From the NCBI GenBank assembly GCA_030374805.1, contig JARGSG010000195.1, positions 496,001 through 560,000 of the forward strand: a stretch of DNA of 64,000 nt, given 5' to 3'. Each line of letters starts with the position of its first letter. Position 1 is the stretch's first letter. The notes below the pieces were generated by a model. That model worked only from the letters and a program-made list of their open reading frames with translations. It was not told where the DNA came from and searched no databases. Positions 22,032 through 31,663 of this stretch are shown here, piece after piece. Both the position numbers and the translations under genes were made by a program. Source of the DNA: Gracilaria gracilis. Its lineage: Eukaryota; Rhodophyta; Florideophyceae; Gracilariales; Gracilariaceae.

Positions 22032-25000
22032 TCACTGCGCTGCCACCAAGGACTGACGCTTGTTTTGAAATGATGGCGTGCAGTACCTCGACACATTCTG
22101 AAACAGCTTCTCTATTTCCGGCGCACATGTCACAAAGGAGTAGCTCCAAAAGCTATATTCCGGATTCTTAAGCAGCTCCACGAAGGTAATAAGAAGTCCC
22201 CACGGATGTGGTCTGTTAGCAATCAGCCTCTCGACCAGAACCTTTGATATTTCTTCCTTAATCGATTCGCTACTCGTCTCTCGGAAAAGTATTAGAATCA
22301 TGTTGCTGAAGTACCTCGTGTGACTGTTTGGAAACCGGAGCTGGTTGGCGAGAGCGTTGAACAGCAGTATTTGACCTTCGCAGTCAAGTTGAGAAGCAAG
22401 CAGGCGAATGACTTCTGTTGAAGAACTGTTTCTGCCATACTGCTCATTTGAACTTGACGCATTCTGAGCCAAATATACCATTAATGAGTTCAGCACCACC
22501 AGATTAATCTCCACCTCTCCAGAGTCAGCTATGTTGCAAATGTACTTTCCAAGATCTGCAACTCTTCTCTGTCCCAGAGGTCTCTCTGAGGGATTCAGGT
22601 ATGAATCAACAATAGCCTTCACTCCGCTCTCCTGCAGAGGACCGATGAAGTCAGAAAGAATAACCGGGGAATTCATCATGTCCGGCAATCTCTTGACGTC
22701 CAAGTCTGGAGCAAACGGATCCGGTAGTCTCATTTGCTTGGGGAACGAGGACAGTATCAGGTTTCTCAGCTGCACGCAGCGGCTTGGTATCGTGTGACAG
22801 AAATCCAAGTGATACGCGCAGAGAAATTCGGGGAAGTCGTGAAGCAGAACGAGTAGAACCCTCAACAACCCGTTGTATAACTTCCTCACAACTGCTGGTA
22901 AAGGTTCTTCGGCGTTCTTCAGATACCCAGACATAAATCGCAAGAAGGACATTAGCAAATGTCGGAATAGAGGCCAGCCGTTCACATTTCGCACAGAGAG
23001 CAGACATGGGAAAAACTCCTTGTTTGCAAGCAACTCCAACCAGTAGAAAGCGAAGCGAGGAATCCGTAAGGGTGAACATAAGCTCAAGACGCCCACCAAT
23101 GCCCCTTGTATCTGCAAGTTGCTTAGATTGACTCCCTTCTCATGGCGGTTCACGGATCCAAGATCCTGAACCCATCGAAGCAGTCCACTTTCCTTGTCAT
23201 CAACAAAGTCAATACCCTTTGCTGCTGAGTATACGTCTTCCAATTTGCGTGAGAAGGCAGACACAAGGCGGTCTAGATTAGCCTCCACGTTGTCCCCTGC
23301 ATTGCGTTCTCTTGCAGTTGCTCCTACAGAAAGTTGGTTCATAAAACAAGAAAGTAGACGAAAATGGCATCGTAAGTCTCCCTTGGCGCATCGAAGTATC
23401 GCATCCTTCGCAACAGCCACCAAAAAGTAATGAACCAGTTGTACTACTCCGATCCTGTTCGGCAACGACGGGGACCGATCAGTACGACAAATGGTCGAAA
23501 CTAAGTAGACAAGGCTTTCCGCAGCAGTATAGGGGGCATCAAGAATATCTGGTGGTACACTTGAATACCCTGATCCCGAGTTCAGCGCATGGGATGTGGC
23601 GGAGCAAACAATCTCTACTGCAACCCGGAAAAATCTCTCCGCAGCATCGCCGTTTGCCCAGGATATTGTTCGAGCTTGCGCAAGAAAAGAAATTACGGAT
23701 TGATCTGATATACTTCGATCTGGATCGGCAGTTAGGATCCTGTGCCAGTCCAACAGGAACTGGGCCGTGACCTCCTTGGATACTGTCGAATCGTTGTTCT
23801 CATGTTCTTTCGTCTGCTTCGCCGTTGCCGAGAGAGGTTCTATATTGACGTTAACTGATGTATTCGTGCTCTCCGGTTTATGGACTACATTCCTTGCCGA
23901 TTCAACGAGAGAAAACAAGTCTTCCGCACTCATGGGCATGTTTGGCATGTTCTGCTTACGAGCAACTTTGAGGATAACTTCCAGAGTAAGATAAAAATCA
24001 CCAGCTGTCGCCAGTGGTTCTTCAATTACTGCCTTCCGCACCAGAGCACATGCGAAACAGAGTGCAGTTATGTTCCTACCGTTGTCAATTGCTTTGGCGA
24101 GAATTTCATCGTAACTAGTCTTGCTGAGCAAAGATCCTGGTCTTAGAAGAACCAATATACATTCAAGATTCAATTTCCTTCGCTCCTCGGAAAATGCCAG
24201 CCAGGATGCAAGCTCCTTTGATAGCCTTCGACAAGACTCTCGAAGTCCGTCCAGAATAAGAACGTGAGCTTCACGGTACATGTTGGATTCTCCTTCAAAC
24301 AAGCGTTTGAACACCTTCTGGGCCACAGCCATACCCGCCTCATCAGCAGTATTGGAGCGTTTTACCGCCGCAGGAATTTGCACCCAAAGGGCGTGGATTT
24401 CATGATCTGGGGATAGATCCGACAGCTTCATATCTTTGTCGCTAGAAGAAGAGATTGCCGTGTCTATTTCTGCCATTAGCTGTGGATATATGAAATTGAA
24501 TCTTTCCAATACTTCTTGAGTTGATAGCTCTACTTCCCCGGTATTGGATGAGTTATTATTCTGTTGACTTGCATTCTGTGATGAGCCGTATCCATTCGCA
24601 TTGGACGGGGAACAAACTTGAAACAAAAGCGTAGCAAGAGCAGTAGTTGGCGCCAATCGAGAACGAGGGACATTCAACAATAGGGGCGGTCTTGGGATTG
24701 GGTCTGGAGCTGAGGGTGCCGTCGAAGGCATTCTTCTTCCAGGACCAGATGAGCTTGGTAGCATGGTCACCCTCCCTTGGGATGAACCCAATACTCTCGG
24801 CCCCACATGATTGGCAGGTGCTCGTAAGTTACCTCTACTATCTTGACCTGTTCCGCTTCCGCTTATTCGCTCTGGAATGAACTGACCACCTGAAACAGTA
24901 GACTGATAAGCCCCTTGGACGTCCTTTGCACTTTCACTTGGCTTGGAAGTTGGAGGTTGAGTAGTCGCTTGAAATGCTTGCGATGACACAGGCGTTTGCG

Positions 25001-28000
25001 ACTGATACTGTGAAGGACCAACGCCAGCACGGTGAATTCTGGAAAACTCTTCGTAAACGCGATATAGATCAGGGCCTGGAACCATTCCGTACGTTGAAGC
25101 AGGATTGGATTGCCTTCTATTGGCAAAGGCAGATCCTATCTTTTCGTTAAGATCACGAACTGCCTTTTCCTTAGCATGACGTTCAATGATTGCACAGCCA
25201 ACGTCAAGATTTGCATTACAGATTACCTGCGCCGTTTGATCAATCATATTTTGATCAGCAACTATACTTGGACTCAGTATGGTTCGCAATTGGTTTCCCA
25301 TAGAAACTCTCAAAGGTTCTTTCGACGTCACCAGTGCCAATGATCCTGCGAGCTGTTGCACCATTTGCATAGCCGCTCTTCGTACTTTGCTGACATCATG
25401 TTCAGGTGCATTTGCAAAGTCCTTGGAAGTCAGCTCCTTCGTTGTTAAAAACGCGATTGCACAACTTCGCTCCACAACAGGTTGAATTATCTCGCGAATT
25501 GCCCTATCAATTGCCAACGGAATAAGTCGTTTCAGATTGGGTGAAGTTTCCAAAAGACCGAGCGAAGGGCTCACATTGACCAGCTGAGCCAGATTCGGTA
25601 CAAGCATTTCTGCGGTACTTAAAGACGAACTAGTCCTGTGAGCTGTACTCGGTGGCACCGCCCCAATCCCAATCGTTGACTGTGGATGAATCGTACTTCG
25701 CTGTCCTTGAGTAGAACCGGCGATTCCAGATGAAAAGGATGCACTTTGCAACATGCTGGACAACTCTCCGACCGTGTCGTGCGTAACCGCACCAATATTG
25801 CCAGATAGAAGCCCATGATTCAAATTTAGCCGACCACCAGAAGCTGAAAGCCCCTCTGGAATAGGTTTCGACAGTGAAGGGAGTACAGTGCGCTGCTCGG
25901 AAAGCGTGAACACAGGTGCGCCTGGTCTCGGTCCGACAGGTACATGTGTGAAATTTCTTCGCATTTGAGGTGATGATGATGCCGTCGCAGGTGGAGATGC
26001 CTGTGGTGGGGAAGCAGTTGCTTTCTTCGTAGCAAAATCCGGATTTTGAGTCTTATCGGGAGCTGGTCGTGACTTCAACTTGTCCGAAGGAACAATACTA
26101 TTCACATCAATACCAATGTGTTTCGACAGGATCTGTAGCTCAAACTTCATGTTGAGCTTAAGGTCTTCCAGTGAATATATTTCTTTCATTAAGCTCAAAA
26201 CACCTCGAACCCATGGGTTGGTCGGCTTAAAAACTATAGAATCCCGACAAGACTCAAGGACCTTCGCGACAAAAGGAATCACAGTTGTTAGCCGTCCATT
26301 TGAGTACGCGTTGAGAAGTGTATCCTTCAGATCTAGTTCACGCCGAAGTATAGGCTTGTTCCTCGCAAGAGTTAGCGTGCCTATCCAGCTCCCCAAACTT
26401 TTCAGTATTCCACGATCAGCTGACGTCTTCGACCTATCCAAAGCGAGTAACACGTTAACACGTTTGTATGTAGTTCGGCACACCAACGGCAATAGTGACT
26501 TGGCTTGCTCCGACATTCTCTCCAGCAAATCAACGTACAAACAGTGAAAGTTAGCCTCGGAGGAGGCGCGCTTCACTACTATATACACCGCAAAAAAGCT
26601 GAAGTACTTTGGTTTAAGAATCCGGAGCATCTCCTGCACTTTTTCGTCCATCATCGATTGTGAGAGGTTGTTGAAAATGAACTTCATCTTATCCTTCGTG
26701 TTTTCATCAGGAACCACTATTTGGTTTGCTTCTTCCCGTGAAAGTCCAAGAAGATTTGACAAATCCAAAGGTGACAGGCCAAGAGACCCGTCGACCCCCG
26801 CATTTGGCGAAGAGCGCAATGAAGTTGATGAAACGCTTCTACCTTTCATAGGAGTGGTACTGGTTGAAAGGGGTGGAGACGCCACCAGATCACGAACAGC
26901 GTCTGCGTCCGCCGCTGGGTCACGCAAGGAGGAAACAGGGGGAACTCCTTCTTCTGTCGAATGAATAGGCTCATTAATCGATTGCCTGTCCCCCTCAGCA
27001 AGTCCGATCTTCTTCTCCGCGGCACTGGGAATAACAGCGCCATTTATGTCAAGCGCCTGCTGAACTTCTCCGATGAGACCTGGTGCGATGTCTTTCAACC
27101 TTGAGAGCTCAAGAATGTGAGAACAAAACTGAGGCCATTCATAAAACCGGTTCTTAAAACGCTCCAATGCACATAAACCAAACTTAGTAAACCTTCCGAC
27201 CGGATGAGGGGCAGGCTCAACAGTGCGCAAAGCGTCTAGCACACAGCGTACAGCCAGACCTAGTAGTCCGCCCGATACAAGCCCATACTGAACTATGGAA
27301 CCAAATACAACTCCGGTGATCTTCAACTGGCGATCTGGATAGTCCTTAAAAAACCGGTATTCATCGAAAAGAGTGTGAAGCATGCAGTTGAAAACCTGTG
27401 CATCATGCTCCGCATCGGATGCCTTTCTTCGTCGCAGTACATCAACAGCTTGATCTGGTAGTAACTCGCTGCGATACAGCTTCTGAAAGAATAAGTCGGT
27501 TTCTTTCTCAACCGAAGGCGGAAAAGCAGTCGACGGCCCACTAGAACCCGGGGCGATCGGCAAGAGCATGGCAGCTGCCGTTGAAGCTGCATCAGACTGC
27601 GTAGGAGGTGAAGGAGCCGGTACTTCACTCCCAACGATGACTTTCGCATTCCCTATATCCGATGCCGGAGCCAAATCTACGATCCTCTGATCAAGACGAC
27701 CGTACACCTCGTACACGTCCTGCACTCCTTCAATAAACTCTTTTTCTTGGTTGGCATGTGATCGCCTTGCCCAGTTGATAAGACATCGCAGAATTATTCG
27801 AACTGCATCCACAGAGACTTGGCTTGATACGACCTGATCAATCCGAGCTTTGTGAGCCAGGCACACAACAATTCTCGACGCAGCCTGGCCGCCTCTCGTC
27901 GTTAGAAACTCTAGAAGCCATTTTTCAAACTTAAGCACATTCTCTTGGAAAGCAAGCATCGCAAGCTCTAATGAAAAGTCCACTGATACATTACTTGACA

Positions 28001-29162
28001 ACAGATCTGGTAAAATTTGCATATCCAAACTAATTGAAAGCGCAGTTCGAAGAGTTGTGGGATCTTTCTTCCACATACTTACGATGCCTGCTTCAACAAG
28101 GGTCGGTGATATGTTCCACATCTGGCGCAAAGGACGTTCTGAAGTTGGGAATACGGCAAAGAGAGGAGCAAGCAGTGTTACTGTCAACTTCTGCTGAAGA
28201 GCCGTGTTGTTCTGCGGTTTAGCACAAGCCAGTGATAACAGAACAGCGTTGGAATTCTCCTTGACAGCGTAGTTCAGAAGGTCACGGGCATCAAGTTCGA
28301 CTAGCTTTTCGATCAGCATGACCCTCGAATACGGTGAGACAACATCTTCTGCTAATGCCCCGTCAAAAACCTCCAAAACATCCCAGTTGATGCACTCGGG
28401 AGAGGTCAAAGCGTGTGAAATTATGCAGAGCTGGGCTTTCGGAAAGCGCCACGAGTCAAGCATACAGTCTGCTGGAAGCAAAGTACCACCAGTACCAGCT
28501 ATGTACGCCTTGGCAATCTCGACAAAAGCAGTCTGAGTCAGTTGAGTTTCCAATCCTTCTACATCAAGCGAATGTATTACGAGGCGCCAGTCTAAAGGAG
28601 CATTGAACTGCATCGCAATGGATGACACTGCTTGAACCAAAACATCAGCCCGCCATTCACTTGGGGCGTTTGACGTGGTGGCCACCGCTTGTTGAACAAT
28701 AGGATCAATAGAGGAACTTTCTGGATCGCCACAGAAGAGGGCAAACAGATGAAACATAGTGTGACTATCGAGAGAGGCCGACTCCGATGGAACGTGTGTT
28801 GTCAGGAATAGTAATGCGGATGCTACCGCGGCCTCCGATGGCCTACCAAAATGAGCTAGTGTCCTAGCCAGAGTAGCCATGTTCGATGGTGCTGTAGCCT
28901 GGGGGCCAAGATCGCGCAGGAGACGTTGAAGTGGAAGTGGTGGTGACGGGCGAAAGGAGTTCAGGTTTGGAATCGGTTCTTCTGTAGAAGAAGAAATACG
29001 TTTGAAATTGTCGCTGAGGCGAAGACGGACAGGAATGGAGTCCGAGGGCAAAAAGGGCGGCAGAGCGCAATCCCGGGAAGCTCTGGACGGGAGAGGCGTT
29101 GCCGCCGGCTCTTCTGAGGAGGAGTCGTCTGCGGCGGCGAGTAGGCGAGACAGAGATACCAT
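22032..29162 (-). CDS. CNOT1: CCR4-NOT complex scaffold subunit NOT1
   Basis: The scaffold on which CCR4, CAF1, CAF40 and NOT2/3 assemble to deadenylate mRNA. One intronless 7.1-kb frame gives 2376 aa from the first ATG (MVSLSRLL); an apparent earlier start at 29168 is TTG. Residues before 800 look like HEAT-type helices. The CAF1-binding MIF4G domain is at about 815-1040 (DKMKFIFNNLSQ, VVKRASSEANFHCLY). A DUF3819-type, CAF40-binding helical bundle is at about 1195-1360 (LIPLAIDRAIREIIQPVVERS). The Not1 C-terminal superhomology domain covers about 2000-2376 (HDFPEFLCAYHLDFCHTIP, NRPHPWGLLITFVELLKNP). The Gly/Ser/Pro-rich linkers around 1080-1180 and 1410-1540 are not conserved. Size and order match animal and plant NOT1. 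Confidence 0.96.
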   Translation of the reverse strand: MVSLSRLLAAADDSSSEEPAATPLPSRASRDCALPPFLPSDSIPVRLRLSDNFKRISSSTEEPIPNLNSFRPSPPLPLQRLLRDLGPQATAPSNMATLARTLAHFGRPSEAAVASALLFLTTHVPSESASLDSHTMFHLFALFCGDPESSSIDPIVQQAVATTSNAPSEWRADVLVQAVSSIAMQFNAPLDWRLVIHSLDVEGLETQLTQTAFVEIAKAYIAGTGGTLLPADCMLDSWRFPKAQLCIISHALTSPECINWDVLEVFDGALAEDVVSPYSRVMLIEKLVELDARDLLNYAVKENSNAVLLSLACAKPQNNTALQQKLTVTLLAPLFAVFPTSERPLRQMWNISPTLVEAGIVSMWKKDPTTLRTALSISLDMQILPDLLSSNVSVDFSLELAMLAFQENVLKFEKWLLEFLTTRGGQAASRIVVCLAHKARIDQVVSSQVSVDAVRIILRCLINWARRSHANQEKEFIEGVQDVYEVYGRLDQRIVDLAPASDIGNAKVIVGSEVPAPSPPTQSDAASTAAAMLLPIAPGSSGPSTAFPPSVEKETDLFFQKLYRSELLPDQAVDVLRRRKASDAEHDAQVFNCMLHTLFDEYRFFKDYPDRQLKITGVVFGSIVQYGLVSGGLLGLAVRCVLDALRTVEPAPHPVGRFTKFGLCALERFKNRFYEWPQFCSHILELSRLKDIAPGLIGEVQQALDINGAVIPSAAEKKIGLAEGDRQSINEPIHSTEEGVPPVSSLRDPAADADAVRDLVASPPLSTSTTPMKGRSVSSTSLRSSPNAGVDGSLGLSPLDLSNLLGLSREEANQIVVPDENTKDKMKFIFNNLSQSMMDEKVQEMLRILKPKYFSFFAVYIVVKRASSEANFHCLYVDLLERMSEQAKSLLPLVCRTTYKRVNVLLALDRSKTSADRGILKSLGSWIGTLTLARNKPILRRELDLKDTLLNAYSNGRLTTVIPFVAKVLESCRDSIVFKPTNPWVRGVLSLMKEIYSLEDLKLNMKFELQILSKHIGIDVNSIVPSDKLKSRPAPDKTQNPDFATKKATASPPQASPPATASSSPQMRRNFTHVPVGPRPGAPVFTLSEQRTVLPSLSKPIPEGLSASGGRLNLNHGLLSGNIGAVTHDTVGELSSMLQSASFSSGIAGSTQGQRSTIHPQSTIGIGAVPPSTAHRTSSSLSTAEMLVPNLAQLVNVSPSLGLLETSPNLKRLIPLAIDRAIREIIQPVVERSCAIAFLTTKELTSKDFANAPEHDVSKVRRAAMQMVQQLAGSLALVTSKEPLRVSMGNQLRTILSPSIVADQNMIDQTAQVICNANLDVGCAIIERHAKEKAVRDLNEKIGSAFANRRQSNPASTYGMVPGPDLYRVYEEFSRIHRAGVGPSQYQSQTPVSSQAFQATTQPPTSKPSESAKDVQGAYQSTVSGGQFIPERISGSGTGQDSRGNLRAPANHVGPRVLGSSQGRVTMLPSSSGPGRRMPSTAPSAPDPIPRPPLLLNVPRSRLAPTTALATLLFQVCSPSNANGYGSSQNASQQNNNSSNTGEVELSTQEVLERFNFIYPQLMAEIDTAISSSSDKDMKLSDLSPDHEIHALWVQIPAAVKRSNTADEAGMAVAQKVFKRLFEGESNMYREAHVLILDGLRESCRRLSKELASWLAFSEERRKLNLECILVLLRPGSLLSKTSYDEILAKAIDNGRNITALCFACALVRKAVIEEPLATAGDFYLTLEVILKVARKQNMPNMPMSAEDLFSLVESARNVVHKPESTNTSVNVNIEPLSATAKQTKEHENNDSTVSKEVTAQFLLDWHRILTADPDRSISDQSVISFLAQARTISWANGDAAERFFRVAVEIVCSATSHALNSGSGYSSVPPDILDAPYTAAESLVYLVSTICRTDRSPSLPNRIGVVQLVHYFLVAVAKDAILRCAKGDLRCHFRLLSCFMNQLSVGATARERNAGDNVEANLDRLVSAFSRKLEDVYSAAKGIDFVDDKESGLLRWVQDLGSVNRHEKGVNLSNLQIQGALVGVLSLCSPLRIPRFAFYWLELLANKEFFPCLLSVRNVNGWPLFRHLLMSFLRFMSGYLKNAEEPLPAVVRKLYNGLLRVLLVLLHDFPEFLCAYHLDFCHTIPSRCVQLRNLILSSFPKQMRLPDPFAPDLDVKRLPDMMNSPVILSDFIGPLQESGVKAIVDSYLNPSERPLGQRRVADLGKYICNIADSGEVEINLVVLNSLMVYLAQNASSSNEQYGRNSSSTEVIRLLASQLDCEGQILLFNALANQLRFPNSHTRYFSNMILILFRETSSESIKEEISKVLVERLIANRPHPWGLLITFVELLKNPEYSFWSYSFVTCAPEIEKLFQNVSRYCTPSFQNKRQSLVAAQ

Positions 29163-29239
29163 GCGCAAGTCTTCGAACGAGATCGCGTGAAGCGCGACTT
29201 GAGCTTCTGCTCACTGCTCGATAGAATCGGGAAAGTTCG

Positions 29240-29273
29240 CGGCAACGTTATGTGCACGGCAACGTTATGTGCA
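29240..29273. repeat. 17-nt tandem duplication
   Basis: CGGCAACGTTATGTGCA occurs twice head to tail, exactly, about 80-110 bases upstream of the NOT1 ATG. It may be a recent slippage duplication or a doubled binding site. Confidence 0.8.
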
Positions 29274-29590
29274 CGGATGTGGACGTGAGGTGGCTGCAAG
29301 TCCTCGGGTCTCGACGAGTCGATACAATTATCAAGTTTCGCGGCGGAGCGAACCAATACCAACTGACGAGCGTCGCGCGCCCTTTGCGCCTGCCGTGCCC
29401 TTTTCTCTGCTTTGCTCGCTCGCACTGCAGATGTCCGGCGACGGTCTGTGGAAGGGAATCACCTGGATCAACGGTGTACACGTGGCTCATTGGACAACTG
29501 GACAGCTGTACCTGGTCTCTGGCACTGTTGCCCAAGAAGCATAACACTGGGCCTCGAAAAAACTTGGGCCCGCGCTTTTCCCTTATGGCC

Positions 29591-29620
29591 GGCCCTAAGG
29601 TGCTTGGCCCTAAGGTGCTT
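29591..29620. repeat. 15-nt tandem duplication
   Basis: GGCCCTAAGGTGCTT occurs twice head to tail without mismatch in the NOT1/PMT spacer. Confidence 0.8.
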
Positions 29621-29976
29621 AGGACCGTGGGCCAGAAGGACCTGCTCAACTGCAAAACCGAGGTGACGAAGCGGAAAGCCGCCAGTCTTGTCGCCACGTT
29701 CGTGCCGGGAATGCGCGTAGCCCAGACTGGCCACCTTGTCTGACACAACTCAGCTTTGTTGTCTTCAATTCACCATTTCACCGGGGGAGCCCGTTTTGCC
29801 AGTGAGGCGATTATTACTTCACCTTTCCATCACCGAAGTCGAAGTTGATGTGCGACCACAGCGCGTTGTATCGTACGAGACCTGTCGCCAGTGGAGAGGT
29901 TAGACTTCACGAGCACAACTACGTCGGAAGGCACCTTCTTTGCTGAACTCTGATCTTGGTTTCCGCTACTGTAGAT

Positions 29977-31663
29977 ATGACTGGATTGCGCTTGCGACGA
30001 TCGAAAGCCGCTCAGGCTGTTCCACAACCTCTGAGGTGCAAATCATCCGACGATCATGAGCCACCAAGAGTTCATTACCCGAATCCGCTCCTTTCTCGTG
30101 TGGATTACGCCGCATTGGCCGTGCTCATTATTCTTGCCGTTGCAACCAGGTTTTATCGCCTTGCAACCCCCCCAGCGTAAGAATTTCGTTCCACAAAATG
30201 CCCATTTCACAGTCTAGGTACCGATTCTAACATGCTCTCGTTCTTGAACGTGATTGCAATAGTGTTGTTTTCGATGAGTTGCATTTTTCGAAGTTCGTCG
30301 ATCGGCTTCTAACTGGTACATGTAAGTTCAAAAACTAGTCGCCTTCAAATGGAGTACGTGTAGTTTCTGACGGTTTTGGCCAGGGTTCTTTGACATCCAT
30401 CCTCCTTTAGGAAAGCTTATTCTGGCGTATGGTAGCTTCCTCCTGGGCTACCGGCCAGAACCCACATTTGTGATAGAGAAAATTGGAAACCCCTATCCAG
30501 AACACGTGAAGTACTTTCTGGTTCGTTCTGTGTCAGCATTCTTCAGCGTTTGTACAATTCCGTTGACGTACCTCATATCACGCAGTTTGCTTATTTCGAG
30601 TACGAGTAGTATCCTCGCTTCATGCTCAGTCTTGCTGGACTTTCTAGGCCTGATCGAAGGCAGACTCATACTTATGGACTCGCAACTATTGTTCTTCTGC
30701 CAGTTGGCTCTCCTTTGCGCATTGCAGTTGTGGAGAACAACACCGAAGACTAAAGAACGATGGGTGTGGCTTACGGCTACTGGAATTTTTGCTGGAGCCG
30801 CTCTTTCCATCAAACACACAGCGCTGGCAACTCCGGGACTGATTGCCGTCATATCTTTTTTTGGACTTCATTTCCTGAGGAGTCCGCTTAACTTGTTGGA
30901 ATGTGCGTGGGCCGGATTATGTGGTCTCGTGTTATACGCATCAACTTTTTACATAATGTTTAACACCCTGTGGAAAACTGGCGGTAAGTATGACAGATTT
31001 ATGCCGATACACTTTCGTCGAACTCTTTTAGGTGCAGATATGTATGATCCCACGGCCAAGAGGGTGTCTTTCATCAGACTGTTTAGTTACCTGAATCGAA
31101 GGATGGTGCAAAGCAATGCCAGCATAAAAAAGAGACATACCTGGGAATCGGACTGGTACCAATGGATTGTGAACTGGCGCGGCGTACTATACTTCTTGCA
31201 CAAGGAGCCCAAGGACAATATTACGATTAGGACACAAATATACTTACTGGGAAATCCAGTGGTAATCTACGGGACACTGATGTGTGTGCTGATGTTCAGC
31301 GTTGCTGTATTGTTATCAGCGAGATACCGCGAGCATGTGCGGCGATGGAAGCAATACGGGCAGCTGCAGTGGATTCGAAGCACGGGGATATTCCTTCTCA
31401 GCGGATGGCTGTGTAACTTGCTGCCTTATATTCTTGTAGATCGAGCTGCATTCATATACCACTACATCCCTGGCTTGTTCTACGGCCAGCTGCTGATGGG
31501 ACTAACGCTAGATGCAGTGCCGCCCAAAGCACGCGCATTGGCAGCGACTGTTATTGTCTTGAGCATGGTGGCTGCGTTCGCATACTGGTCGCCTTGGGTC
31601 TACGCGATTCCTATGGTCACCGAGGAACATGTAAAGCGGAGATGGTTGCCGAAGTGGACGTGA
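29977..31663 (+). CDS. protein O-mannosyltransferase (GT39), three exons, no MIR domain
   Basis: Transfers mannose from dolichol-phosphate to Ser/Thr of proteins in the ER membrane. Exons 29977-30176, 30263-30321 and 30384-31663, with GT-AG introns of 86 and 62 nt, give 512 aa. The splice choice is supported because exon 2 restores VVFDELHFSKF, with the catalytic Asp-Glu pair at residues 71-72, and exon 3 restores the FFDIHPPLGK motif (about 88-97). Several transmembrane helices follow. The C-terminal four-helix PMT module includes QIYLLGNPVVIYG and FIYHYIPGLFYGQ. Canonical eukaryotic PMTs (about 750-900 aa) carry a lumenal MIR domain of about 200 aa between the halves; here the lumenal loop is short, so MIR is absent. 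Start is the first ATG. Confidence 0.88.

Larger units (their letters stand above)
29163..29976. promoter_or_regulatory. divergent promoter region between NOT1 and the O-mannosyltransferase
   Basis: About 0.8 kb. Overlapping frames of 90-166 codons exist on both strands but resemble nothing known and are attributed to GC content. Two short tandem duplications stand out: a 17-nt unit repeated twice at 29240-29273 and a 15-nt unit repeated twice at 29591-29620. Confidence 0.5.

Noticed and set aside
29248-29748. Overlapping 160-codon frames on both strands between NOT1 and PMT
   Set aside because: Frames on both strands cover the same bases, have no homology, and contain the short tandem duplications; typical GC-driven open frames.
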